In this document: positions 6,679 through 13,500 of the stretch, one piece after another
Layout: each line of letters begins with the position of its first letter
How positions within the stretch are numbered: position 1 is the first letter of the stretch
NCBI GenBank assembly: GCA_036652735.1
Contig: JAVVVI010000044.1
Span: forward strand, 1-13,529
DNA: 13,529 nt
Reading direction: 5' to 3'
From: JAGOGN01 sp036652735
Lineage (GTDB): Bacteria; Bacillota; Clostridia; Lachnospirales; Lachnospiraceae
The notes under the pieces: generated by a model
What the model was told of the DNA's origin: nothing
What the model saw: only the letters and a program-made list of their open reading frames with translations
The model's database searches: none
Translations under genes and position numbers: made by a program

Positions 6679-8763
6679 ATGAACAGTATAATTTTAGTAG
6701 GACTGGGATCGTTGGCAGCGTTAGTTTTTGCGGCTGTAAAATTTTACAACGTAAAAAAACAACCGGAGGGAACGGCTGAAATGATTCGAATTTCAGGAGC
6801 CATTAGAAATGGAGCGAATGCTTATTTAAAGCGGCAGTATAAAGGGGTTGCTATCTTTTTTGCGGTTGTATTTCTGATTTTACTTGGAATGGCGTTTGCA
6901 GGATTTTTAAGCTTTTTTACCCCATTTGCCTTTTTAACGGGAGGTTTTTTCTCGGGCTTATCCGGATTTATTGGAATGCATACGGCAACAATGGCGAATT
7001 CACGTACAGCAGAAGGGGCGTCCCACAGCTTGAATCGTGGACTTAAGGTTGCGTTTTCGGCAGGATCGGTTATGGGATTTACAGTGGTTGGCTTGGGTCT
7101 ATTTGACCTGACCGTTTGGTATACAATTCTAAACGCAGTCTTTCATGCACTTCCGGAGGCAGAACGTATTACACAAATCACAGCGAACATGCTGACCTTT
7201 GGAATGGGCGCATCCAGTATGGCTTTATTTGCTCGTGTGGGTGGCGGTATTTTTACAAAAGCGGCAGATGTTGGAGCAGATTTAGTAGGCAAGGTGGAAG
7301 CCGGGATTCCGGAAGATGATCCAAGAAATCCGGCGGTAATTGCAGATAATGTTGGTGACAATGTTGGTGATGTTGCAGGAATGGGTGCAGATTTATATGA
7401 GTCTTATGTAGGTTCTATTGTATCTACAGCAGCACTTGCAGTTGCAGCAGGGCTTGGAACAAAGGGAGTTGCAGTTCCAATGATATTGGCAGCACTGGGT
7501 GTAATCGCATCTATTCTGGGAACTTATTTTGTGAAAACAAGAGAGGATGCATCTCAAAAAAATTTATTAAAGGCACTGCGAAAAGGAACTTATATTAGTG
7601 CGATTTTAATTGTGGTAGCAGCATTTTTTGCAATTAAGATTATTCTTCCGGAGCATCTTGGTATATATGGTGCAATTATATCGGGTTTGGTTGCCGGTGT
7701 TTTAATTGGAGCAATTACAGAATATTACACATCAGACAATTATAATCCTACCAAAAGATTAGCGAAATCAAGCGAAACAGGGTCCGGAACCGTAATTATA
7801 AGTGGGTTATCTCTGGGTATGTTGTCTACGGTGGCACCGGTTTTAATTGTGGGCGTATCCATCTTAGTAAGTTATTATTGTTCGGGAGGAGCAGCAGATT
7901 TTAATATGGGACTTTATGGAATTGGAGTTTCAGCAGTAGGTATGCTTTCTACACTTGGGATTACACTTGCAACAGACGCGTATGGTCCAATTGCGGACAA
8001 TGCCGGAGGGATTGCACAGATGACGCATATGCCGGAACAGGTAAGAGAGCGGACAGATGCATTGGATTCCCTTGGAAATACCACAGCAGCAACGGGAAAA
8101 GGATTTGCCATAGGATCAGCGGCATTAACGGCGTTGGCATTAATTGCTTCGTATATTGATAAGGTACATCAAATTGATCCTCTTTTTCAAATTGATTTGA
8201 CAATCACCAATCCAACGGTATTAATTGGACTTTTAATTGGTGGAATGCTGCCATTTTTATTTGCGGCACTTACCATGGATGCAGTGGGAAAAGCGGCACA
8301 GGCAATTGTAATAGAAGTACGCAGACAGTTCCATACAATTGTGGGTATTATGGAAGGAAAAACGGAGCCGGATTATGAAAAATGTGTGGATATGTGTACA
8401 AAATCTGCACAGAAACTCATGCTTGCACCTGCTTTAATTGCAGTAATTGTCCCAGTTGTGGTTGGACTTATTCTGGGTGTTAATGGAGTAGCAGGACTTT
8501 TGGCAGGGAATACCGTTACCGGATTTGTATTGGCAATTATGATGGCGAATGCAGGTGGTGCATGGGATAATGCTAAGAAATACATAGAAGGCGGAGCTTG
8601 TGGTGGAAAAGGAAGCGATGCCCACAAAGCAGCAGTGGTTGGAGATACGGTAGGCGATCCATTTAAAGATACAGCTGGTCCTTCTATCAATATTCTGATT
8701 AAGCTAACCTCTATGGTTTCCATTGTTTTTGCCGGCTTAATTGTTGCAGTTCATTTATTATAA
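6679..8763 (+). CDS. hppA: Membrane-bound ion-pumping pyrophosphatase, K+-dependent
   Basis: Integral membrane enzyme of 694 residues, with the length and many-helix pattern of the 16-helix family, that couples pyrophosphate hydrolysis to Na+ and/or H+ export. The pyrophosphate/Mg site is complete: DVGADLVGKVE (D197, D201, K205), DDPRNPAVIADNVGDNVGD (213-231), ATDAYGPIADN (431-441) and VGDTVGDPFKDTAG (from about 654). GNTTAATGKG has Ala at 470 and Gly at 473, the K+-dependent signature; K+-independent enzymes have Lys and Thr there. ADLYES places a glutamate at E241, the position associated with Na+-transporting enzymes, so Na+ or dual Na+/H+ pumping is inferred. The start follows GGGAGGAG (6666-6673), 22 bases behind the beta-helix gene. 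It lets the cell save energy from biosynthetic pyrophosphate. Confidence 0.96.
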   Translation: MNSIILVGLGSLAALVFAAVKFYNVKKQPEGTAEMIRISGAIRNGANAYLKRQYKGVAIFFAVVFLILLGMAFAGFLSFFTPFAFLTGGFFSGLSGFIGMHTATMANSRTAEGASHSLNRGLKVAFSAGSVMGFTVVGLGLFDLTVWYTILNAVFHALPEAERITQITANMLTFGMGASSMALFARVGGGIFTKAADVGADLVGKVEAGIPEDDPRNPAVIADNVGDNVGDVAGMGADLYESYVGSIVSTAALAVAAGLGTKGVAVPMILAALGVIASILGTYFVKTREDASQKNLLKALRKGTYISAILIVVAAFFAIKIILPEHLGIYGAIISGLVAGVLIGAITEYYTSDNYNPTKRLAKSSETGSGTVIISGLSLGMLSTVAPVLIVGVSILVSYYCSGGAADFNMGLYGIGVSAVGMLSTLGITLATDAYGPIADNAGGIAQMTHMPEQVRERTDALDSLGNTTAATGKGFAIGSAALTALALIASYIDKVHQIDPLFQIDLTITNPTVLIGLLIGGMLPFLFAALTMDAVGKAAQAIVIEVRRQFHTIVGIMEGKTEPDYEKCVDMCTKSAQKLMLAPALIAVIVPVVVGLILGVNGVAGLLAGNTVTGFVLAIMMANAGGAWDNAKKYIEGGACGGKGSDAHKAAVVGDTVGDPFKDTAGPSINILIKLTSMVSIVFAGLIVAVHLL

Positions 8764-8885
8764 AAAAAGAAAAAATAACAATTTTGGAAATAAATAAGAC
8801 TGGACGAACGCAGCAAAATGTGGGAGAATGATATCGAAAGAAAGAAAAATAAGATAAAAAGTTTTGTTAAGAAAGGAGTATTCGC

Positions 8886-9578
8886 ATGATTTATTCACAG
8901 GAAGTCGAATCAATGTGCCAGGTTGCTCAGGGAGCAAAACATGAGTGCGCACCAATTCCTCAGGAAGGAAACTGGACACATTCAAAGGAAGTTAAGGATA
9001 TTTCAGGATTGACGCATGGAGTTGGCTGGTGTGCACCACAACAAGGTGCGTGTAAGCTTACCTTAAATGTAAAAGAAGGTATTATCCAGGAGGCATTAAT
9101 CGAAGTATTAGGTTGTTCGGGAATGACACATTCTGCCGCTATGGCATCTGAGATTTTGCCCGGAAAAACCATATTGGAGGCATTAAATACAGATCTAGTA
9201 TGTGATGCAATTAATACAGCAATGCGGGAATTGTTTTTACAGATTGTCTATGGAAGAACGCAGAGTGCATTTTCGGAAGATGGTTTACCAATTGGAGCCG
9301 GTTTGGAGGATTTGGGAAAAGGACTGCGTTCCCAGATTGGAACCATGTATGGAACCATAAAAAAAGGACCTAGATATTTGGAAATGACAGAGGGATATGT
9401 AACGGGAATCGCATTAGATGACAAAGATGAAATCATAGGCTATCAGTTTGTTAATTTTGGCAAGATGACGGACTTTATCAAACATGGTGATGATCCCAAT
9501 ACGGCATGGGAAAAGGCAAAAGGACAGTATGGCCGAATTGACGATGCAGTTAAAATTATTGATCCTAGAAAAGAATAA
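8886..9578 (+). CDS. NifU-N-like Fe-S scaffold homologue paired with GGGtGRT protein
   Basis: 230 residues, with a region resembling the NifU/IscU scaffold fold. GACKLTLNVKEG (54-65) corresponds to the first beta strands. VLGCSGMTHSAAMASEILPGKT (starting at 74) matches the IscU 'GCGSAIASS' loop with its ligand cysteine (C77). The rest departs from IscU: the first ligand position is Gln, with C49 and C56 nearby instead. The His-Cys pair expected later is absent, being replaced by YGRTQSAFSEDG. There is a CxxxAQGAKHEC motif near the N terminus (C11, C21) and a C-terminal extension of about 100 residues. It starts at ATG 8886 after AAAGGAG. The GGGtGRT gene follows after 17 bases, a pairing that suggests a joint function. 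Cluster binding is inferred from homology only. Confidence 0.75.
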   Translation: MIYSQEVESMCQVAQGAKHECAPIPQEGNWTHSKEVKDISGLTHGVGWCAPQQGACKLTLNVKEGIIQEALIEVLGCSGMTHSAAMASEILPGKTILEALNTDLVCDAINTAMRELFLQIVYGRTQSAFSEDGLPIGAGLEDLGKGLRSQIGTMYGTIKKGPRYLEMTEGYVTGIALDDKDEIIGYQFVNFGKMTDFIKHGDDPNTAWEKAKGQYGRIDDAVKIIDPRKE

Positions 9579-9595
9579 TTAAGGAGGAAATTAAA

Positions 9596-10606
9596 ATGGC
9601 TTTATTTGAATCATATGAGAGACGTATTGATACGATTAATGCGGTGTTAAACAGCTATGGTATTTCCTCAATTGAGGAAGCTGAAAAGATAACAAAAGAT
9701 GCCGGACTGGATGTGTATGCACAGGTAAAAAGTATTCAGCCTATTTGCTTTGAGAATGCTTGCTGGGCTTATACTGTGGGAGCGGCAATTGCTATAAAAA
9801 AAGGATGTACAAAAGCCAGTGACGCAGCAGCGGCATTGGGAGAAGGACTACAGGCATTCTGTATTAAGGGTTCGGTTGCGGACCAGAGAAAAGTTGGCTT
9901 AGGCCATGGAAACCTTGGAAAAATGCTATTAGAAGAGGAGACCGAGTGCTTCGCATTTCTTGCAGGTCATGAATCCTTTGCAGCAGCAGAGGGCGCAATT
10001 GGAATTGCAGAAAAAGCAAACAAGGTAAGGAAACATCCACTTCGCGTTATTTTAAATGGACTTGGAAAAGATGCAGCTCAGATTATTTCAAGAATAAATG
10101 GGTTTACATTTGTTGAAACAAAGATGGACTATCATAGTGGAAAGGTAGAAGAGGTTTATAGAACATCCTATTCCACCGGTCTTAGAAGTAAGGTAAACTG
10201 TTATGGTGCAGATGATGTTACAGAGGGTGTGGCAATTATGCATAAAGAGGGAGTGGATGTATCCATTACCGGCAATTCCACTAATCCAACCAGATTCCAG
10301 CATCCGGTTGCAGGAACTTATAAGAAGGAATGTATTGAACAGGGTAAAAAGTACTTTTCGGTAGCGTCCGGCGGTGGTACTGGAAGAACACTTCACCCTG
10401 ACAACATGGGCGCAGGCCCGGCTTCTTATGGAATGACAGATACCATGGGAAGAATGCATTCAGATGCACAGTTTGCAGGATCTTCTTCCGTACCGGCACA
10501 TGTAGAGATGATGGGTTTAATCGGAATGGGGAACAATCCTATGGTTGGAGCGACAGTTGCAGTTGCAGTTTCTGTTGAAGAAGCAGCAAAAGCAGGGAAG
10601 TTCTAA
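9596..10606 (+). CDS. GGGtGRT-family protein, function unknown
   Basis: 336 residues. The naming motif GGGTGRT is at 259-265, within SVASGGGTGRTLHPDNMGAG, and belongs to the uncharacterised family named after it (PF14057). Other glycine-rich or conserved-looking stretches are GLGHGNLGK (101-109), ITGNSTNPTRFQHP (near 223-236) and a C-terminal MGMGNNPMVGATVAVAVS-like tail. The glycine loop resembles a phosphate- or nucleotide-binding turn but fits no standard P-loop. No signal peptide or clear transmembrane helix is present, so it is probably cytoplasmic. The start follows AAGGAGGAAA, 17 bases after the NifU-like gene, and the unit ends at an intrinsic terminator 33 bases past the stop. The family is secure; the activity is not known to me. 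Confidence 0.9.
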   Translation: MALFESYERRIDTINAVLNSYGISSIEEAEKITKDAGLDVYAQVKSIQPICFENACWAYTVGAAIAIKKGCTKASDAAAALGEGLQAFCIKGSVADQRKVGLGHGNLGKMLLEEETECFAFLAGHESFAAAEGAIGIAEKANKVRKHPLRVILNGLGKDAAQIISRINGFTFVETKMDYHSGKVEEVYRTSYSTGLRSKVNCYGADDVTEGVAIMHKEGVDVSITGNSTNPTRFQHPVAGTYKKECIEQGKKYFSVASGGGTGRTLHPDNMGAGPASYGMTDTMGRMHSDAQFAGSSSVPAHVEMMGLIGMGNNPMVGATVAVAVSVEEAAKAGKF

Positions 10607-10639
10607 GAGCATTTCTTTATAGATTATAAAAAATAGTTG

Positions 10640-10684
10640 GACACGTTATTTTGAGTAAAATCAGGATAACGTGTCTCTTTTTTT
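10640..10684 (+). terminator. Intrinsic terminator after the GGGtGRT gene
   Basis: GACACGTTAT (10640-10649) pairs perfectly over ten bases with ATAACGTGTC (10666-10675), across a 16-base loop. It is followed directly by TCTTTTTTT (10676-10684). It lies 33 bases after the GGGtGRT stop and ends the NifU-like/GGGtGRT transcript. Confidence 0.9.
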
Positions 10685-10701
10685 GAAGAATTATTGATAA
10701 A

Positions 10702-10775
10702 TGAGAACTGTTAGCACTTGACAATTCTCAATTAAAATAGACAATATTGTCAGATGTCGACAATGTTTGAGAATT
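10702..10775. repeat. Phased GACAAT repeats and TGAGAA/TTCTCA dyads
   Basis: GACAAT occurs at 10720, 10740 and 10759, that is 20 and 19 bases apart, close to two helical turns. The middle copy is part of the perfect palindrome GACAATATTGTC (10740-10751). Around it, TGAGAACTGT (10702-10711) is a nine-of-ten inverted match to ACAATTCTCA (10721-10730), and AATTCTCAA (10723-10731) is inverted exactly as TTGAGAATT (10767-10775). One more AATTCTCAA is at 10860-10868. The pattern looks like a multi-site operator for a dimeric regulator; the regulator is not in the window. Confidence 0.5.
10718..10745 (+). promoter_or_regulatory. Possible promoter inside the repeat cluster
   Basis: TTGACA (10718-10723) is a perfect -35 box. 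The best -10 at workable spacing is GACAAT (10740-10745, four of six matches, 16-base spacer). Both boxes coincide with the repeated GACAAT/TTCTCA elements, so a bound regulator would control it directly. The weak -10 makes this uncertain. Confidence 0.35.
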
Positions 10776-10812
10776 ATGGATAATAAGGGTAGGAATCAGA
10801 CATGATATGAAA

Positions 10813-10841
10813 GTTACAGATAGTGTCAACTTACGTATAAA
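10813..10841 (+). promoter_or_regulatory. Possible promoter of the ABC transporter operon
   Basis: GTTACA (10813-10818, four of six) and TATAAA (10836-10841, five of six) are 17 bases apart. Transcription would begin near 10848 and leave a leader of roughly 240 bases. A rival with a short leader is TTGCCT (11020-11025) and TAAAAT (11042-11047), 16 bases apart. In AT-rich DNA both could be chance. Confidence 0.35.
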
Positions 10842-10910
10842 TTTATTGCATACAAATGAAATTCTCAAGACAAAAATGTAATAAAATCAATAAAACCATG
10901 CAAAATTACA

Positions 10911-10932
10911 AATCTTAAGAAATCTTAAGATT
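10911..10932. repeat. Tandem AATCTTAAGA decamer
   Basis: AATCTTAAGA is repeated exactly twice (10911-10920 and 10921-10930) and followed by TT, so TCTTAAGA, itself a palindrome, occurs twice exactly one helical turn apart. The second copy extends to the 12-base palindrome AATCTTAAGATT. This could be a binding site for a regulator acting on one DNA face. Confidence 0.4.
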
Positions 10933-10995
10933 ACATAATAAGGTGGCTTTAGCCATTGAATTTCTTGACTTTTTTAAAATCCGGTAGTTCGTTCA

Positions 10996-11031
10996 CTTGC
11001 AAAGGAGCGCAAAAAGAGGTTGCCTTTTAAG
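10996..11031 (+). promoter_or_regulatory. Possible leader hairpin before the substrate-binding protein gene
   Basis: CTTGCAAAGG (10996-11005) can pair with CCTTTTAAG (11023-11031), giving nine pairs with one G-U and a single bulged C around a 17-base loop. No U-run follows, so it is not an intrinsic terminator. Its loop side carries an AAAGGAGC sequence that resembles a ribosome site but has no start codon behind it. The role is unknown. Confidence 0.25.
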
Positions 11032-11085
11032 CCCAAAGGAGTAAAATAAGTCATAAATTACAAAATAAAAGAAAAGGAGAATATT

Positions 11086-13419
11086 ATGAAAAAGAATGTG
11101 AAAAAGATTTTAGCCCTTGTATTAGTATCAGCGATGGTACTGGGTTCACTGACCGCCTGTGGAAACAAGGAGAAAAAAACAAGCACCGGTAAAGATGAAA
11201 CAAAGACAGCTTCAGGTGAGGACCGTTATACGTATCAGACAATTAGTTCATCCCCACATACCTGGAATCCATGTGAATGGCAGATGTCAAATGAAGGAGA
11301 TATTCTTACTCTTACGACTTCCGGATTTTGGGATTTCGTAATGAATAAGGAAAAAGACGGATATGATGTGGTTTGTGAAATGGCATCAGAACTTCCGGAA
11401 GATGTTACCAGTGAATTTGCAGGAAATGAGACCTACAAAGTTCCGGCAGATGCAAAAGAAGGATATGCATATAAAGTTACCCTGAATAAAGATGCCTGCT
11501 GGGAAGACGGAACACCAATTAATGCAGATTCTTATGTATATTCCATGCAGCAGATGTTAAATCCGGATATGAAAAACTATCGTGCATCCAGCTGGTTTGA
11601 AGGCCAGGTAACCATTGCAAATGCATATGGATATTATTGCGGAGGTATATCTTATGATGATGTATATCAGCAGGATGGCGCAAGAGATGTATCCGATGAT
11701 AAAATGGTGCTCAGCTTAACACAGCCGGTATTTTTCTTTGGAGCATCCATGGAAAGCAGCTATAATGATGAGAGTCAGGCAGCTTCCTTTAAGGATAAAG
11801 ATGGCAATGACTTATATTCACAGCTAAACAGTATGATGAATGGATCTATGTATGCACCATTAACCGAAGAGATGAAACCAATTTTAACACAGATCGCAGC
11901 AAACTTTGGTGACACAGCAAAAGATTCCTGGAAAGAGTTTTGTTTAGAGAAGAAAGAGATTGAAAAAGTTCCATGGGAAAATGTTGGTTTAATTAAGAAT
12001 GATGATTATTCCATTACTTTAGTTTTAAGTAAACCGGCATCCATGTTCTATTTTGAATATAATCTTGCAGGAACCTGGCTTCTTGATGAAGAAACTTTTG
12101 AAGCCAACAAAGAAAAAACAGGAGATATTACAAAAACTACTTATGGAACAACTCCGGAAGCTTACAAATCATTTGGACCATATAAGATTGCAAAATTCCA
12201 GGCAGATAAATCCATGCAGTTTACAAAGAACGATAAATGGTATGGTTATAAAGATGGAAAGCATGAAGGACAATTTCAGACAACAGATATTGACTGGCAG
12301 TTTATTACAAAACACACAACAGAATTATCTCTGTTTCAACAGGGAAAATTAGATACGATTACGTTAGCCAGTGATGATATGGATAAATATGGAAGCAGCG
12401 ATTACATCAGCTACTTACCGGAATCCTATACCTATAAGTATACCTTTAATACCGATTTACATTCGGTACAAAAGGGTGAATCAAAGGGAATAAACCACAG
12501 TATTATTACATACAAAGATTTCAGACATGCAGTTTCCCTTGCTATAGACCGTCAGGCATATGTTGAAAAATGTACGGCATGTTCCGATCCGGGATTTGGA
12601 CTTGTAAACTATGTATATATTTGTAATCCGGATACCGGAGAATTGTATCGTAATTCAGATAATGCAAAACAAGCATTATGTAAGATTTATGATGCACAGA
12701 CAGAAGAAGATATTACCGGATATGATGTAAAGGCAGCATCTAAATTATTGCAAAGCGCATATGATGCTTGTAAAAAAGATGGAAATATTGCCGATTCCGA
12801 TAAAGTTGAAATTGACTTCCATGTATATGGATCCGATGATACCTATGTTCGTTTAGTAGACTTTTTACAGGATGCTTTAAATGAAATAGCAAAAGGAACC
12901 GATCTGGATAAAAAAATCAAAGTAAATTTAGTTCAGGATGAAAATTATTATGACAATTTAGTAGCCGGAGTAGTGGACTTAGCAGTTACTGCATGGGGCG
13001 GTGCTGATATGGATCCGTATTCCATGTTACAGTGTTATTGTGATCCAAGTTACAACCTTGAATATGGGTTCAAACCAAAGTCTGAAAAAGTAACACTTAC
13101 AGTAGATGGGAATAAAGTTACAAAGACCTATTATGATTGGTATAAAGCTCTTTGTGAAGGTGAGTATGCGTTAGCAGATTTGACAATTAAGAATCAGATA
13201 TTAGCAGACATGGAGACGGCACTTCTTCTGGAATATCATATGATACCATTGTATTACAGAACATCTGCTGTTCTTAACTCACAGCGTGTAGTAGAAGGAT
13301 CACCAACCTATATAAACAGTCTTGTTCAATTTGGTGGATTAAGATTTAGAACCTATACCATGAATGATGCAGAGTGGGAGAAGTATTGCAATGACCAGGG
13401 CGGTAAATTAACCTATTAG
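11086..13419 (+). CDS. Oligopeptide-type ABC transporter substrate-binding lipoprotein
   Basis: 777-residue secreted lipoprotein of the SBP_bac_5 (OppA/DppA) family, expected to capture peptides or similar solutes outside the membrane and hand them to an ABC permease. The signal peptide has a KKNVKK basic start, a hydrophobic core and lipobox LTAC with C25 as the lipidated residue. It is followed by a polar Lys/Thr-rich linker (about 26-45). Family features include YKVTLNKDACWEDGTPINADSYVYS (from about 129), SFGPYKIAKF and DFRHAVSLAIDRQAYVEK in the C-terminal half. OppA proteins are usually about 540-620 residues, so this one carries roughly 150 extra; long forms are known in Clostridia. It has 14 cysteines besides C25. 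The start follows AAAAGGAGA. A permease gene begins 81 bases downstream. The ligand cannot be predicted. Confidence 0.9.
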   Translation: MKKNVKKILALVLVSAMVLGSLTACGNKEKKTSTGKDETKTASGEDRYTYQTISSSPHTWNPCEWQMSNEGDILTLTTSGFWDFVMNKEKDGYDVVCEMASELPEDVTSEFAGNETYKVPADAKEGYAYKVTLNKDACWEDGTPINADSYVYSMQQMLNPDMKNYRASSWFEGQVTIANAYGYYCGGISYDDVYQQDGARDVSDDKMVLSLTQPVFFFGASMESSYNDESQAASFKDKDGNDLYSQLNSMMNGSMYAPLTEEMKPILTQIAANFGDTAKDSWKEFCLEKKEIEKVPWENVGLIKNDDYSITLVLSKPASMFYFEYNLAGTWLLDEETFEANKEKTGDITKTTYGTTPEAYKSFGPYKIAKFQADKSMQFTKNDKWYGYKDGKHEGQFQTTDIDWQFITKHTTELSLFQQGKLDTITLASDDMDKYGSSDYISYLPESYTYKYTFNTDLHSVQKGESKGINHSIITYKDFRHAVSLAIDRQAYVEKCTACSDPGFGLVNYVYICNPDTGELYRNSDNAKQALCKIYDAQTEEDITGYDVKAASKLLQSAYDACKKDGNIADSDKVEIDFHVYGSDDTYVRLVDFLQDALNEIAKGTDLDKKIKVNLVQDENYYDNLVAGVVDLAVTAWGGADMDPYSMLQCYCDPSYNLEYGFKPKSEKVTLTVDGNKVTKTYYDWYKALCEGEYALADLTIKNQILADMETALLLEYHMIPLYYRTSAVLNSQRVVEGSPTYINSLVQFGGLRFRTYTMNDAEWEKYCNDQGGKLTY

Positions 13420-13426
13420 AAATAGT

Positions 13427-13464
13427 AATCATTAAAAGAGCGGTTCGCCGCCCTTTTAATGATT
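13427..13464 (+). terminator. Intercistronic hairpin between substrate-binding protein and permease
   Basis: Bases 13427-13443 pair with 13448-13464 around a TTCG loop: 17 opposed positions with a single A-C mismatch. The CTTTTAAT in the right arm follows the GC-rich inner stem, but no separate U-run follows the full hairpin. It begins eight bases after the gene's stop and precedes the permease gene, so partial termination or 3'-end protection of the binding-protein mRNA is more likely than full termination. Confidence 0.65.
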
Positions 13465-13500
13465 TATGACAATAAGAAAAAATAGGATTGGAGTATAGGT

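Larger units (their letters stand above)
10685..11085 (+). other. Regulatory intergenic region upstream of the substrate-binding protein
   Basis: About 400 AT-rich bases with no convincing gene. It contains, in order, a cluster of inverted and direct repeats (10702-10775), a further TTCTCA half-site (10860-10868), a tandem decamer (10911-10932), a small TGGCTTTAGCCA palindrome (10943-10954), a possible leader hairpin (10996-11031) and the gene's ribosome site AAAAGGAGA just before 11086. The unusual length compared with every other gap here suggests that the ABC transporter operon is tightly controlled. I recognise no known riboswitch in it. Confidence 0.6.

Noticed and set aside
8373..8723. 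116-codon open frame antisense to hppA
   Set aside because: It lies opposite the highly conserved pyrophosphatase C terminus, has no ribosome site and looks like a shadow of its codon bias.
8764..8885. Promoter and terminator between hppA and the NifU-like gene
   Set aside because: The gap is A-rich but no stem with a U-run and no paired -35/-10 boxes of reasonable quality could be found, so neither is annotated.
10088..10459. 123-codon open frame antisense to the GGGtGRT gene
   Set aside because: No ribosome site or recognisable domain; fully overlapped by a conserved gene.
10685..11085. Riboswitch or T-box in the long leader
   Set aside because: I could not match the conserved cores of known classes, and no terminator or anti-terminator pair precedes the gene.
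12053..12352. 99-codon frame inside the substrate-binding protein gene on the same strand
   Set aside because: Composition is typical of a frame-shifted Lys/Gln-rich coding shadow, and the host frame is intact with family motifs on both sides.
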